Part shown: piece after piece, positions 22,669 through 32,088 of the stretch
Numbering within the stretch: position 1 is the stretch's first letter
Layout: each line of letters begins with the position of its first letter
Origin: Litoribacterium kuwaitense
Lineage (GTDB): Bacteria; Bacillota; Bacilli; Bacillales; DSM-28697
Direction of reading: 5' to 3'
Assembly (NCBI RefSeq): GCF_011058155.1
Contig: NZ_JAALFC010000024.1
Coordinates: forward strand, 1 to 55,132
Length of the DNA stretch: 55,132 nt
Position numbers and translations under genes: made by a program
Notes under the pieces: model-generated
What the model was told of the DNA's origin: nothing
Databases searched by the model: none
Seen by the model: the letters and a program-made list of their open reading frames with translations, nothing else

Positions 22669-25524
22669 ATGAATAGGCAGTCGATGACGCGTTATTTTCG
22701 TAGCAGTGTAGCTGCTGAAGAAAAAATAACCTTTGAGAACAACCCGTTTGAAAAAATCACGTATGAGTCTCTTGATCTTGGTCACCTGGACGAGACGTAT
22801 TATGAATCAACAATAGGTGGCAAGAAAAATCAAGACGTAGTTGATGTTATTTTAATTGCTAAGACATTTAAGACCGATTTTTCTGCACAACAAAAAGTAT
22901 TCACAAACCTTGATGATATGACAGGTCTCTTTTATATTCCCGCCCGGCTCAAGAAAGATGGGAAATTGTATGCGCCTGAGGAAAAGTATCCATGGATCCC
23001 GCGCGAATTTTTAACCCCCTTTATTGATGACGAACTGGCAGTTGGCACAGTCAAAGACTACGATGAATTTTTGAGCGTTCATTTTCAAGATTTAAAAAAG
23101 GATTATTCATGGAAGAGGTATTTGACATTTGCTAAGCGTTTGTATGAAAGCGTTACGAAGGAACCTTTTTCCTCTAATAAAATAAAAAATGCAGCGCTTG
23201 AACCACATGTCTATTTAGTCGAAGACACAACGGTCCGAGCGAGTCATCACATTTTACAATTGTATGATCATCTGTTGCGAGAACAGCTGCCAGACCTTCC
23301 GCTGTATGATCGCTTCATGGAGCCAAACTTTACGGCATTGAAAGAAAAGATACCTCATGACCGTTTGGCGATGGAAAGGCATACTGCCCAAATGGGCGGC
23401 GATTATCCTCTGTCACCGTCCCAGCGAGAGTGCACAGAACATTTTACGATGATGGGCGAAGGCGACATTCTCGCGATCAACGGGCCTCCGGGTACAGGGA
23501 AAACAACATTATTGCAATCGCTTGTGGCGACGACGTACGTAGATCACGCACTGGCAGAGCAAGATCCACCCCTTATTGTTGCTTCTTCAACAAATAATCA
23601 AGCTGTGACAAACATTAACGATTCCTTTGGAAAAATAAAAAAACGGTGGTCGGACCGCTGTTTGGAGGAACGATGGGTCACAGGCGTCGATCGATTTGCA
23701 GTCTATTTTCCTTCAAGCACTCGTATCAAAGATGCAAAGAACAAAGGCCTTTTGTATACAAACACTCGAAAAGAACATTTTTATCGAGACTTAATGAACG
23801 AAAGCAACAGGAATGCTTCCAAAGAGAAAATGTTAAAGATGTGTAGCGCGTTTTTCTCTAAAGATGTTCATAGCGTGGAAAGTGCAAAAAACCTTTTACA
23901 CCAAGAATTAACTTTGCTTCAACAAGGGCAAAAGACGTTACTACAAGCCTTTGAACAACTAGAAGAATTAAACAGCGATCGTTTGCCTGTAAATGACTTA
24001 TTAGAGAGTTTGGCTGCAAAAAAGATTGAGACCGAAACGCACTGGAAGGAAGTGGGGGAAAGGTATAACGCATGGAAAAGGCATTTTTCCGAGATGCCAT
24101 TTTATTTGAAATGGTTCTCCTTTTTGCCGTCGGTCAAACAAAAAATCATGCAGCGCAATGAAGCTTTTATGCAACCGAATGAAGCTCAGGCTTCTATGAG
24201 TAATGATGCGATTTTAATGATGTATAGCAATCAATTAAAAAAGCTCAGGGAAGACATTCAAGCGCTTGACCTGCACATGGATCTAGTTAGCCAGCACGTG
24301 TCTGCTTGTAAAGATGTATTCAATACAATGAGCGCTTATCACGATTTACCTCTTGACACGCTACCGTTTACTCATTTGGAAGAAGTCAATACCTTTTTAG
24401 ATACGACATTTCGCTATGCGTCGTTTTGGATGGCAGTCCACTATTACGAATGTCGTTGGTTGTTATCAAAGCCCATACATAAAAATCAGATCTCGACGAA
24501 TTATCCAGACGTCATGCAAGCCTTTTATAAACATCTTAGTCTGGTCACACCGTGCTTCGTCATGACCTTTTTTCAGCTCCCCTCATTATGCAAGGTTTAT
24601 GAAGATGGACGCAATAAATATTTGTTCAATCATATTGACCTAATGATTGTGGATGAGGCGGGGCAGGTGACACCAGAAGTGGCTGCCTGTTCATTTTCTC
24701 TTGCGAAAAAAGCCGTCGTCGTTGGCGATGTTCATCAAATTGAACCTGTTTGGAAGACGAGTCAAGCGTTGGATAAATCTCTCGCGATGGGAGCGCATGG
24801 AGTAGCGACAAATGAAGAGGTACAATCGCTGTTTCAACGACTGCAAGATGTGGGATTGAATACATCTGAGTCTAGCGTGATGAAAATTGCTTGTAAAAGT
24901 ACAGCATACGAGAAATTTGGCGATCGCGGTTTATTTCTTAGTGAACATCGAAGGTGCTATGACGAAATCATTGCGTATTGTAACGCGCTTGTATACGAAG
25001 GGAGATTAGAGCCGAAGCGAGGATTGGGTGTTAAAGATCAAGGGTATTTGCTCGATCTTCCGCATTTAGGACATATTCAAGTACATTCGACCAAATCTGA
25101 AAAACGTGCAGGCAGTCGATATAATACCGCAGAAGCGACATTTATCGGGTGTTGGGTGCAAGAGAAGTATGACCAGCTTTTAGCGGCTTATCCCGGTGAA
25201 GCGCCGGAAAATGTGCTCGGCATTATTACACCCTTTAAGCAACAAAAAGCGGAATTAATGAGACATCTTCCAAGCCGAATTACGCAACACATTAAAATTG
25301 GTACAGTACATACTTTTCAAGGGGGAGAGTGTAGAGTCATTTTAATGTCGACTGTTTATGGGTCGCAAGATGGGTGTTTCTTTATAGATGCAAAACCAAG
25401 TCTATTAAATGTTGCGATATCGCGGGCGAAAGATAGTTTCCTTATATTTGGTGACTTAGGATGTTTATCTGAGAGCGAAAACCAACCGAGCGGATTATTG
25501 CGTCAGATGGTATCACCAACGTAA
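22669..25524 (+). CDS. Large SF1 helicase, AAA_11/AAA_12 (UPF1-like) type
   Basis: This is a 951-residue ATPase. Walker A GPPGTGKT is at about residue 271 and Walker B IVDEAGQ at about 659. Superfamily 1 motifs follow: GDVHQIEPVW, FLSEHRR, GTVHTFQGGE and NVAISRAKD at about 918. The first 230 residues and the 330-660 insert (helical, coiled-coil-like, rich in Glu/Lys/Gln) are not recognised. It should be a 5'-3' nucleic-acid translocase. ATG at 22669 follows GGGGG; a TTG at 22654 is less likely. It is monocistronic between a minus-strand YdcF gene and the next sugar operon. Solo helicases of this shape occur in defence islands, but no nuclease or methylase partner is seen here. Confidence 0.85.
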   Translation: MNRQSMTRYFRSSVAAEEKITFENNPFEKITYESLDLGHLDETYYESTIGGKKNQDVVDVILIAKTFKTDFSAQQKVFTNLDDMTGLFYIPARLKKDGKLYAPEEKYPWIPREFLTPFIDDELAVGTVKDYDEFLSVHFQDLKKDYSWKRYLTFAKRLYESVTKEPFSSNKIKNAALEPHVYLVEDTTVRASHHILQLYDHLLREQLPDLPLYDRFMEPNFTALKEKIPHDRLAMERHTAQMGGDYPLSPSQRECTEHFTMMGEGDILAINGPPGTGKTTLLQSLVATTYVDHALAEQDPPLIVASSTNNQAVTNINDSFGKIKKRWSDRCLEERWVTGVDRFAVYFPSSTRIKDAKNKGLLYTNTRKEHFYRDLMNESNRNASKEKMLKMCSAFFSKDVHSVESAKNLLHQELTLLQQGQKTLLQAFEQLEELNSDRLPVNDLLESLAAKKIETETHWKEVGERYNAWKRHFSEMPFYLKWFSFLPSVKQKIMQRNEAFMQPNEAQASMSNDAILMMYSNQLKKLREDIQALDLHMDLVSQHVSACKDVFNTMSAYHDLPLDTLPFTHLEEVNTFLDTTFRYASFWMAVHYYECRWLLSKPIHKNQISTNYPDVMQAFYKHLSLVTPCFVMTFFQLPSLCKVYEDGRNKYLFNHIDLMIVDEAGQVTPEVAACSFSLAKKAVVVGDVHQIEPVWKTSQALDKSLAMGAHGVATNEEVQSLFQRLQDVGLNTSESSVMKIACKSTAYEKFGDRGLFLSEHRRCYDEIIAYCNALVYEGRLEPKRGLGVKDQGYLLDLPHLGHIQVHSTKSEKRAGSRYNTAEATFIGCWVQEKYDQLLAAYPGEAPENVLGIITPFKQQKAELMRHLPSRITQHIKIGTVHTFQGGECRVILMSTVYGSQDGCFFIDAKPSLLNVAISRAKDSFLIFGDLGCLSESENQPSGLLRQMVSPT

Positions 25525-25658
25525 CAGTCATTGCTAAAGTGTCAAAATTGAGGCAAAGTAACACGATCGCTGCAGTACAGAGCAATACAAGCATTAGTGC
25601 ACATAGAGGAATGTCTTACCCTAAAAGTCCAAAGGCCACATTTAATGCGCACGATATC

Positions 25659-25702
25659 AAAGCCCTTTGAATCATAGTAACAAATAGGTTCAAGGGCTTT
25701 TT
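25659..25702. terminator. Terminator downstream of the helicase gene
   Basis: AAAGCCCTTTGAA at 25659-25671 pairs with TTCAAGGGCTTT at 25689-25700 apart from one bulged T, and is followed by further T residues. The symmetrical A/T flanks make it potentially bidirectional. Confidence 0.85.
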
Positions 25703-25759
25703 GAAGGGAAAAATGACATATGGTCGGATTCATTATTCTCAAAAAATATAAAAAATCTG

Positions 25760-25787
25760 TTGAAAGCGCTTAAATTGTGTGTATAAT
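25760..25787 (+). promoter_or_regulatory. SigA promoter of sugar operon 3 with overlapping cre site
   Basis: TTGAAA at 25760-25765 and TATAAT at 25782-25787 are separated by 16 bp. The sequence TGAAAGCGCTTAAA at 25761-25774 overlaps the -35 and fits the CcpA cre consensus with one mismatch. CcpA binding there would block RNA polymerase, so catabolite repression is expected. Confidence 0.7.
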
Positions 25788-25793
25788 GTCAAT

Positions 25794-25829
25794 AAAGGTA
25801 GTTATCTTTTATTAAACATAACGATGATT
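25794..25829. promoter_or_regulatory. Operator candidate, 12-12-12 inverted repeat, copy A
   Basis: AAAGGTAGTTAT, a 12-nt spacer, then ATAACGATGATT lie just downstream of the -10 box, over the expected transcription start. The same layout with perfect arms occurs at 37478-37513 before the Gfo/Idh gene. The left arm differs from that copy at one position of 12 and the right arm at three. Binding by the GntR protein at 32089 is inferred. Confidence 0.6.
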
Positions 25830-25843
25830 AAAGGAGTGGTCAT

Positions 25844-27118
25844 TTGATGAAATGGATCGGTGGACGCTTGGTTGGTGTAATCGTCCTTCTATTGATGTTA
25901 GTTGTTACAGGTTGTGCAGGAAATGAGCCGAGTTCCAATGTTGGCAACTCGGATAGTAAAACGGGCGAGGACGTCACCGAAATTAGCTTTATTCATTGGC
26001 GTGGAGAAGATGTGGAGGCTTTTGATCAGATCATTGCTGATTTTGAAGAGGCCAATCCTACGATACAGGTTGCGATGAATACGTATCCATCTGATCAATA
26101 CCAGTCCAACGCTCAGCAGATGTTACGGGCAGGTTCTGCAGGAGATGTTTTTACGGTTTTTCCAGGGTCGCAATTTGAAGTCATGAAGCAGGCGGATCTA
26201 ATGACGGATTTAAGTGGCGATCCTTTCATTGAAAATTTCGAATCTTCCCCGATTAAGGTAGGTCAAGTTGAGGGAAAACAATTTGCCTTACCATATCAAA
26301 TGGTATTTAATATGCCGGTATATAATACAACTCTTTTTAAAGATTTGAATTTAGAAGTGCCGAAAAATTGGGACGAATTTTTAGAAATGGCTAAGGTGCT
26401 TGATGAAAATGGAATTACGCCTATTGCATTACCAGCTGGAGACATCGGTGTCAATCAATTCATGAACAGCATGGTGATGAACAATGCAGAGGACGGTATT
26501 TTTGAGAAGCTCGAAGCGGGAGAAGCATCGCTGACGGAAGATTGGTGGGTCAAAACGTTGTCTCAGTTTAAAGAACTGAATGATCTCGGTTATTTCCAAG
26601 ACAATCCATTAGGTACGCAACAAGATGCGGCAATGGCTCTCGTCGCACAAGGTGAAGCCGCTATGTTGGCGACAGGATCTTATCATATGGCTGCACTCAA
26701 AGAGCTAAATGCGGATCTTCAACTTGACTTGTTGGCACCAATAACCGTTTCAGAAGCAGACAAGATGTACGATGGCATCCATACTGCCACTTTTATGCTG
26801 GCGGTCAATAGTCAGTCGGAGAAGAAAGAAGAAGCTAAAACGTTTATTGATTATTTAAGCCAGCCTGAGGTTGCTTCATTCTACGCAAACGAGACTGGTC
26901 AACACCTTACCGTAAAAGATGTAACGTATGAGGATGAATCATTGAATAACACATCGTATTGGCTTTCGGAAAAAACAACACGATTCCAGCCTCGTTATAC
27001 AATTACAAACGCCCAGGTCGAAAAAGCTGTTCTCTCATCTATTGAAAGCGTTCTCGGGGGGGCAAATCCTGAAGATGCGGCTGCTGAAGCGCAAAACATT
27101 GTGGAAGAGAACCTTTAA
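25844..27118 (+). CDS. Sugar ABC transporter substrate-binding lipoprotein (operon 3)
   Basis: This 424-residue extracellular solute-binding protein has a signal peptide and lipobox VTGC, so it is a lipoprotein. The mature part begins with a Ser/Asn-rich linker, then ISFIHWRGEDVEAFDQII and FEEANPTIQV (family 1 binding-protein pattern). The hinge region holds KNWDEFLEMAKVL. The TTG at 25844 is 7 nt from AAGGAG and the adjacent ATG at 25847 is 10 nt away, so either may be used. It is the first gene of an operon controlled by a cre-overlapped promoter. No cognate ATPase is encoded in the operon. Confidence 0.92.
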   Translation: MMKWIGGRLVGVIVLLLMLVVTGCAGNEPSSNVGNSDSKTGEDVTEISFIHWRGEDVEAFDQIIADFEEANPTIQVAMNTYPSDQYQSNAQQMLRAGSAGDVFTVFPGSQFEVMKQADLMTDLSGDPFIENFESSPIKVGQVEGKQFALPYQMVFNMPVYNTTLFKDLNLEVPKNWDEFLEMAKVLDENGITPIALPAGDIGVNQFMNSMVMNNAEDGIFEKLEAGEASLTEDWWVKTLSQFKELNDLGYFQDNPLGTQQDAAMALVAQGEAAMLATGSYHMAALKELNADLQLDLLAPITVSEADKMYDGIHTATFMLAVNSQSEKKEEAKTFIDYLSQPEVASFYANETGQHLTVKDVTYEDESLNNTSYWLSEKTTRFQPRYTITNAQVEKAVLSSIESVLGGANPEDAAAEAQNIVEENL

Positions 27119-27158
27119 TCGATGATCTGAAGGTTGGCTTTGAATAAGGGGGTTTAAT

Positions 27159-28034
27159 GTGAAAGTATCTAAGTCTATTTATTTATTCTTTCTTCCGGGC
27201 GCCGTGTTATATGCTGTATTTTTCTTATATCCGGCGCTCAGTGCCTTTTATTATTCGATCACCGATTGGGATGGTATTTCGGCTGATTACTCTTTTGTCG
27301 GTTTTGATAATTATGCACGCGCCTTTACTGGGGACAGCATATTTATTAAATCAGTTGGGAATAATTTGAAATTTTTGCTGTTTGTCGTCGTATTTCAAAC
27401 GCTGGTCGCATTGGTTTTTGCCATGATGCTACGGAAAAACTCAAAAATCAACGTATTTTGGCGCTCAGTTTTTTTCTTTCCAACCATTTTGTCATCTGTT
27501 TCTGTGGCGTTTATCTGGTCATTTATTTATGATCCTAACCTTGGCCTGTTAAACGCTTTATTAAAAGCAGTTGGGTTGGGGCAATTTTCTCAAGGGTGGT
27601 TAGGAGATGAATCGGCAGCAATATTTGCACTCGCATTTACGCAAGTGTGGTTTCATGCTGGGCAAATGCTGATTATCTTTGTTGCTGGTTTGCATGCCAT
27701 CCCAAATGATCTATACGAGGTAGCCAACATTGAAGGTGCAACGAAGTGGCAAACATTTCGGAAAGTGACTTGGCCATTACTTGCGCCTTCCGCCACGATC
27801 GTCGTTGCTTATACTACGATTCAATCATTTAAAGCTTTTGATCTTGTGTTTGCTATGACACGGGGTGGGCCTAATTATTCGACCGAAATTATAGCAACAT
27901 ATATTTATGAAGTGGGCTTTCGGAGCTATTCATTTGGCTACGCTTCATCCATTTCAGTCATTTTTATGGGTATCGTTGCTCTGATTACATTTTTACAATT
28001 TAAGGCGCTTCGCTCTGGAAGAGTCAATTATTAG
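27159..28034 (+). CDS. Sugar ABC transporter permease (MalF-type, operon 3)
   Basis: This 291-residue integral membrane protein has six predicted helices. The N-terminus YLFFLPGAVLYAVFFLYPALSAFYYSITDWDG contains the PALxxFYYSxTDWDG motif of this permease group (given by its core), and the EAA loop is YEVANIEGATKWQTFRKVTWPLL. The start is GTG at 27159 after AAGGGGG. It forms the heteromeric channel with the next gene, 30 bp downstream, and works with the binding protein upstream. The ATPase is probably a shared MsmX-type protein. Confidence 0.92.
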   Translation: MKVSKSIYLFFLPGAVLYAVFFLYPALSAFYYSITDWDGISADYSFVGFDNYARAFTGDSIFIKSVGNNLKFLLFVVVFQTLVALVFAMMLRKNSKINVFWRSVFFFPTILSSVSVAFIWSFIYDPNLGLLNALLKAVGLGQFSQGWLGDESAAIFALAFTQVWFHAGQMLIIFVAGLHAIPNDLYEVANIEGATKWQTFRKVTWPLLAPSATIVVAYTTIQSFKAFDLVFAMTRGGPNYSTEIIATYIYEVGFRSYSFGYASSISVIFMGIVALITFLQFKALRSGRVNY

Positions 28035-28064
28035 AAGCACGATAACCTGAAAGAGGTGCTTGAT

Positions 28065-28871
28065 TTGACAAGAAAGATAGCGATTTTGATTTACGGTTTA
28101 CTTATTTTTATCCCTTTATGCATGGTCATTTTAACGTCGATGAAAACACTATCGCAGACGTTTGAAAATCCATTGGCGATTCCTGAAAGTGGGTTGCGTT
28201 TTTCAAATTACATCGATATTTTTCGCGAGCATACAATGGTCGGCTATTTTTCTAACAGTGTGATCGTCACATTTACTTCGGTTTTATTTACGCTCTTGTT
28301 CGCTTCGATGATTGCATTTGGCATTAGTCGTTTGAAAGGATGGCTTGGCTCAGTTATATTTGCGGTTTTCTCATTAGGAATGATTGTCCCGGCACAAGTC
28401 ATTATGGTACCACTGTACTCACTAGTGCTCCAACTCAATCTAACGGACAGTTTGTTTGGATTGATTATCGTCAATGTGTCTGTAACCATTCCGATTGCTG
28501 TTTTTATTTTGACTGGTTTTATGAAGACCTTGCCAAAGGAGTTGTTTGAAGCAGCGACGATTGACGGGGCGGGAAATTGGTCTGTATTTACACGTATTGT
28601 TCTCCCAATGTCGCTCCCTTCGCTGTCAGCGACGTCCATCTTTTTGTTTGTTATTAATTGGAATGACTTACTCTATCCGTTGTTGTTTGTCACAAATAAC
28701 GCATACAAAACGTTGCCATTGGCCTTGTTGGACTTTCAAGGGCAGTATTCGACGAATTATCCATTATTGTTCACTGGCGTAATGATTTCGTCGCTGCCGA
28801 TGGTGCTTATATATATTTTCTTACAGAGATATTTTGTGGCTGGCATGATGGCTGGCGCGGTAAAAGGTTAG
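28065..28871 (+). CDS. Sugar ABC transporter permease (MalG-type, operon 3)
   Basis: This permease of about 268 residues has six hydrophobic segments, an EAA loop reading FEAATIDGAGNWSVFTRIVLPM and the typical C-terminal FVAGMMAGAVKG. Two starts are possible. GTG at 28056 lies inside the ribosome binding site AAGAGGTG, so TTG at 28065 (6 to 7 nt after it) is preferred. Unlike its counterpart at 18656, this gene is intact. Confidence 0.9.
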   Translation: MTRKIAILIYGLLIFIPLCMVILTSMKTLSQTFENPLAIPESGLRFSNYIDIFREHTMVGYFSNSVIVTFTSVLFTLLFASMIAFGISRLKGWLGSVIFAVFSLGMIVPAQVIMVPLYSLVLQLNLTDSLFGLIIVNVSVTIPIAVFILTGFMKTLPKELFEAATIDGAGNWSVFTRIVLPMSLPSLSATSIFLFVINWNDLLYPLLFVTNNAYKTLPLALLDFQGQYSTNYPLLFTGVMISSLPMVLIYIFLQRYFVAGMMAGAVKG

Positions 28872-28892
28872 ATAGGAGAGGAGGAATTGTAC

Positions 28893-29567
28893 ATGCTTCG
28901 TGTACTTCAAGACATGAATGATACGCCCATTCATGCGGTAACTTCAGAAGAATTCGCGCCATTTGGTGAAGTGCTGTCTGACTTTCCTGTACAGATGTGC
29001 AGAGATTGGCTGTCTTCTTTAAAAATTCCTGATCAAGGAAATCTGTATGTTGCCTCTGTGGAGGAATGGGAAGAGGGGCTGGGGAAAACGATGCTCGAAG
29101 ATCAGTATTTCGGAGGGATGCCCATTCAGATCGGTTATTGCAATGGGAGAAATGAGACGGTTAATGGATTGGAGTATCATCAAGGGGATGAACTGATGTT
29201 TGTGGAAAGAGACTGTGTTTTGTATGTGATGGACCGCAGAGCATGGGACCCAGAGCAATCCATTCAAGCTGACCAGCTGTCGTTTTTCTACCTTCCTGCG
29301 GATACTGCAGTTCGTTTATACAGTACAACAATGCATTTGTCGCCGTGTACCGTGCTGTCCTCAGGATATAAAACATTAATTGTTTTACTTGCTGGTACAA
29401 ATACACCACTCTCTCAAAGCCACAGATACAGTGATCCGTTTCTATTTCAAAAAAACAAATGGCTTGTTGCTCATGAAGATCACGACGTGTGGATTAACGC
29501 AGGTGTTCCTGTGGGCATCAGAGGACCAAAACTTCGTATATCTTATCCAAAAGAAGGAGGAGAATGA
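28893..29567 (+). CDS. DUF4867 family protein
   Basis: This cytoplasmic protein of about 224 residues matches the DUF4867 family. Its key segments are an N-terminal TSEEFAPFGEVL, then MPIQIGYCNGRNETVNGLEYHQGDELMF, given here by YCNGxNxxxNGLEYH and GDELM, followed by LYVMDRRAWDP and PADTAVRLYSTTMHLSPC. The His, Glu and Asp pattern and predicted beta strands suggest a cupin-like barrel, possibly a sugar epimerase or mutarotase. Genes of this family are found beside fucose/arabinose-type isomerases, as here (4 bp apart). ATG at 28893 follows GGAGAGGAGG. The reaction is not known. Confidence 0.8.
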   Translation: MLRVLQDMNDTPIHAVTSEEFAPFGEVLSDFPVQMCRDWLSSLKIPDQGNLYVASVEEWEEGLGKTMLEDQYFGGMPIQIGYCNGRNETVNGLEYHQGDELMFVERDCVLYVMDRRAWDPEQSIQADQLSFFYLPADTAVRLYSTTMHLSPCTVLSSGYKTLIVLLAGTNTPLSQSHRYSDPFLFQKNKWLVAHEDHDVWINAGVPVGIRGPKLRISYPKEGGE

Positions 29568-29570
29568 CTT

Positions 29571-30908
29571 ATGCAAGGTTGTATTTTGTATGTGCCGATT
29601 GCTAGAAAAACATTCGATATGGAGGCAGCAGAAGCACAATATGAGGCGTCGCTAACATGGTTAAATTCACTTGATACACCAGTGATCGCTCCTGGGCAAA
29701 TAATGACTTCACCTGAGGACTTAACCACCTTTTTAGAAGAGGTCAATCCTTCTACCATTCATACAGTGATTTACCAGAGCATTACGTTTGCCGATGGCGA
29801 GTTTGTCGTTAAGCTGCTTGAAGCGGTTGATGCACCATTTATTGTCTGGTCTGTGAGAGAACCGAGTGTGGGTGGGCGGCTCCGTCTGAATTCACTCACG
29901 GGGGGAAATAGTACATGCCATGTTCTTCATGATCAGAAACGGCCGTTTTCGTTTTTACTAGGTAACCCGGATGAAGAACGCCTTCGTGCTGAAGTAGAGC
30001 GGTTGCTTCGTGTGAATGCGATGAAGTACACCCTCCAGCATAGTACGATTGGCATCGTTGGGGATCATCCGCCAGGTTTTTTCTTTTCTCAGGCAAAGGA
30101 AGCTCATTTACAAGAAGCATTTGGTATGCGCTTAAAAACGTTTGATATTGATGAAGCTTTTGAAAAATGTGTTCACTTGCCGGAGGAAGAGTGGCGGCCA
30201 GCTGTAAAACAGGCAGAACAAAGCGTCATTGGACTGAATCCAAACGATCATGCGGTCAAGCGTTTTGCCCAGTTTTATACTTATATGAACAAAGAAGTGC
30301 ATCGGCATCAGGTTGCTGCTTTAGCAATGCGTTGCTGGCCTGATTTCTTTGAGCAACTGCAAGCGGCACCGTGTTCCACATTATCACACTTTACAGAACA
30401 AGGCGTTGTCGCTTCTTGTGAAGCAGATATTCATGGTTCATTATCCATGTTTATTTTACGCGAGATGTCCGGTGGCCAAGCACCATATCTCGGAGATCTT
30501 GTCCACGTGGTCCCTGAACGGAATGCAGCGGTCTTTTGGCACTGTGGTGCAGGCGCCTATTCTTTAGCAACCCCTGAAACGGGAGCAACGGTAGGGGTTC
30601 ATCCTAATCGAAAGTTAGGGTTTGCGCTCGATTTTTCATTAAAACCAGGCGCAGTGACAGTCTTTCGCGTCAGCTACACGCAAGAGGGATATCGTTTACT
30701 CATAATGAAAGGCGAGGCATTGCCGAATGGAGCAACCTTTCAAGGGACGTCGGTTGAGGTGGCATTTTCTAAGGATATTGAAGAGCTCGTGACGTGTTTG
30801 TTGACGGAAGGTTATGAGCCGCATTATGCAATGGTTTATGGAGACGTTACAGGCGAGTTGTTACAGCTGGGAAAAGAACTTGGTATTCCAACAACAATTT
30901 ATGAGTAA
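29571..30908 (+). CDS. L-fucose/L-arabinose isomerase family protein
   Basis: This 445-residue protein has the three-part layout of the fucose/arabinose isomerase superfamily. There is an N-terminal Rossmann-like domain (GCILYVPIARKTF, then VIYQSITFADGEF), a middle domain with HSTIGIVGDHPPGFFFS, and a C-terminal beta domain with HGSLSMFILREMSGGQAPYLGD and HCGAGAYSLA. The acidic and histidine residues in DIHGS and HCGAG are in the positions of the Mn2+ site. It should convert an aldose to the 2-ketose. It follows DUF4867 by 3 bp and precedes a PFK-like kinase by 21 bp, so ketose formation then phosphorylation is likely. The exact sugar is unknown. Confidence 0.85.
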   Translation: MQGCILYVPIARKTFDMEAAEAQYEASLTWLNSLDTPVIAPGQIMTSPEDLTTFLEEVNPSTIHTVIYQSITFADGEFVVKLLEAVDAPFIVWSVREPSVGGRLRLNSLTGGNSTCHVLHDQKRPFSFLLGNPDEERLRAEVERLLRVNAMKYTLQHSTIGIVGDHPPGFFFSQAKEAHLQEAFGMRLKTFDIDEAFEKCVHLPEEEWRPAVKQAEQSVIGLNPNDHAVKRFAQFYTYMNKEVHRHQVAALAMRCWPDFFEQLQAAPCSTLSHFTEQGVVASCEADIHGSLSMFILREMSGGQAPYLGDLVHVVPERNAAVFWHCGAGAYSLATPETGATVGVHPNRKLGFALDFSLKPGAVTVFRVSYTQEGYRLLIMKGEALPNGATFQGTSVEVAFSKDIEELVTCLLTEGYEPHYAMVYGDVTGELLQLGKELGIPTTIYE

Positions 30909-30929
30909 TGCAGTGGGAGAGGTTGGGAC

Positions 30930-32072
30930 ATGAAAAGAATAGCCGTCTTGCAGGCAGGAGGGCCAACACCGGTGCTTAATGCATCATTGGCGAGTTTTGT
31001 AGAAAAAGCTCGGTCATCCGGCCATCTTTTGTTTATTCAAGGGGGCTATCAAGGCCTCGCGGATGGACATTTTATTGAAGCGAGCGATACATTTTTAGCT
31101 TGGATATGTAACAATGCACACGTGCCAGGGGCGTGTTTAGGGGCTGGCCGTTTTCAACTTAAAGAAAAAACGTTCAATCTGTGTATTCAACAACTACAAC
31201 AACATCGAATTGACACACTTGTGGGCATTGGTGGAAATGGGACAATGGCAGCGCTGCACAAGCTCAGTGAGCATGCTCGCCAAATGGAGATGGATCTGCA
31301 AATTGTTGGTATCCCAAAGACTGTAGACAATGATATTTCGTGCACAGATCATGCGCCTGGCTTCGGAAGTGCTGCAAGGTATGTCGCTACTTCTACACGT
31401 GATATGAGTCGGGATTTGTTGGCCATGAAAGGTTTCGAGAAGGTTCGGGTTCTTGAGACGATGGGTCGACATACAGGCTGGCTAGCTGCGGCCTCCGGAT
31501 TACTAAGAGAATATGATGAAGAAGGGCCCCATTTTATTGGCATTCCTGAGGAGGTGATTGACCCTGAGCATTTAACGGAAACAGTCGGCGATGCGTTAGC
31601 GAAATTTGGCAGCGCGTTGATTGTTGTAAGTGAAGGTGTGTTATGGGAGAGAGAACGTCCTGTGGCTAGGGCCCAGGTGAATGGGCGACATATTCTTGGT
31701 GGGGTGTCTCAACAAATTGCCCACTATCTTGAAAAACAGCTCGGTGTGGACGGGATTCGATCAGAATTATTTGGCATGAATCAACGAAGCTTTTCTATGG
31801 CGGTGTCTGACATTGATCGTGCGGAAGCGAGAGCTGTAGGGGAAACTGCAGCACGTCTAATGAATGATGGGGAAACCGATTTTATGGTATCTATTCGTCG
31901 TCAAGACTCTTATACTTATAGTACAACAATGGAAGCGGTCCCCATTCAGGAGGTTTTTGTGCAGGGTGAACAAACGATGCCGAAGCAATGGATTCACCAC
32001 CCAGAAAATTATCATCATTGGTTGCGTCCTCTAGTGGGGGAGGGCATGCCTTCATACCCTCGGCCGCTGTAA
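30930..32072 (+). CDS. 6-phosphofructokinase-like sugar kinase, non-canonical active site
   Basis: This 380-residue member of the PfkA/PPi-PFK superfamily is longer than the usual 320-residue ATP-PFK. Recognisable motifs are AGGPTPVLNASL at residues 8-19, GIGGNGTM at about 97-104, PKTVDND at about 129-135 with the catalytic Asp, and MGRHTGW at about 173-179. Two features are unusual. The canonical GGDGS/GGDDT loop has Asn instead of the Mg-binding Asp, and PKT replaces PGT, which is the pyrophosphate-type Lys. It therefore may use PPi or a different sugar phosphate. In the operon it lies between the isomerase and the aldolase, so it probably prepares a ketose phosphate for cleavage. Confidence 0.85.
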   Translation: MKRIAVLQAGGPTPVLNASLASFVEKARSSGHLLFIQGGYQGLADGHFIEASDTFLAWICNNAHVPGACLGAGRFQLKEKTFNLCIQQLQQHRIDTLVGIGGNGTMAALHKLSEHARQMEMDLQIVGIPKTVDNDISCTDHAPGFGSAARYVATSTRDMSRDLLAMKGFEKVRVLETMGRHTGWLAAASGLLREYDEEGPHFIGIPEEVIDPEHLTETVGDALAKFGSALIVVSEGVLWERERPVARAQVNGRHILGGVSQQIAHYLEKQLGVDGIRSELFGMNQRSFSMAVSDIDRAEARAVGETAARLMNDGETDFMVSIRRQDSYTYSTTMEAVPIQEVFVQGEQTMPKQWIHHPENYHHWLRPLVGEGMPSYPRPL

Positions 32073-32088
32073 AAGGAGAGAGGCTAGC

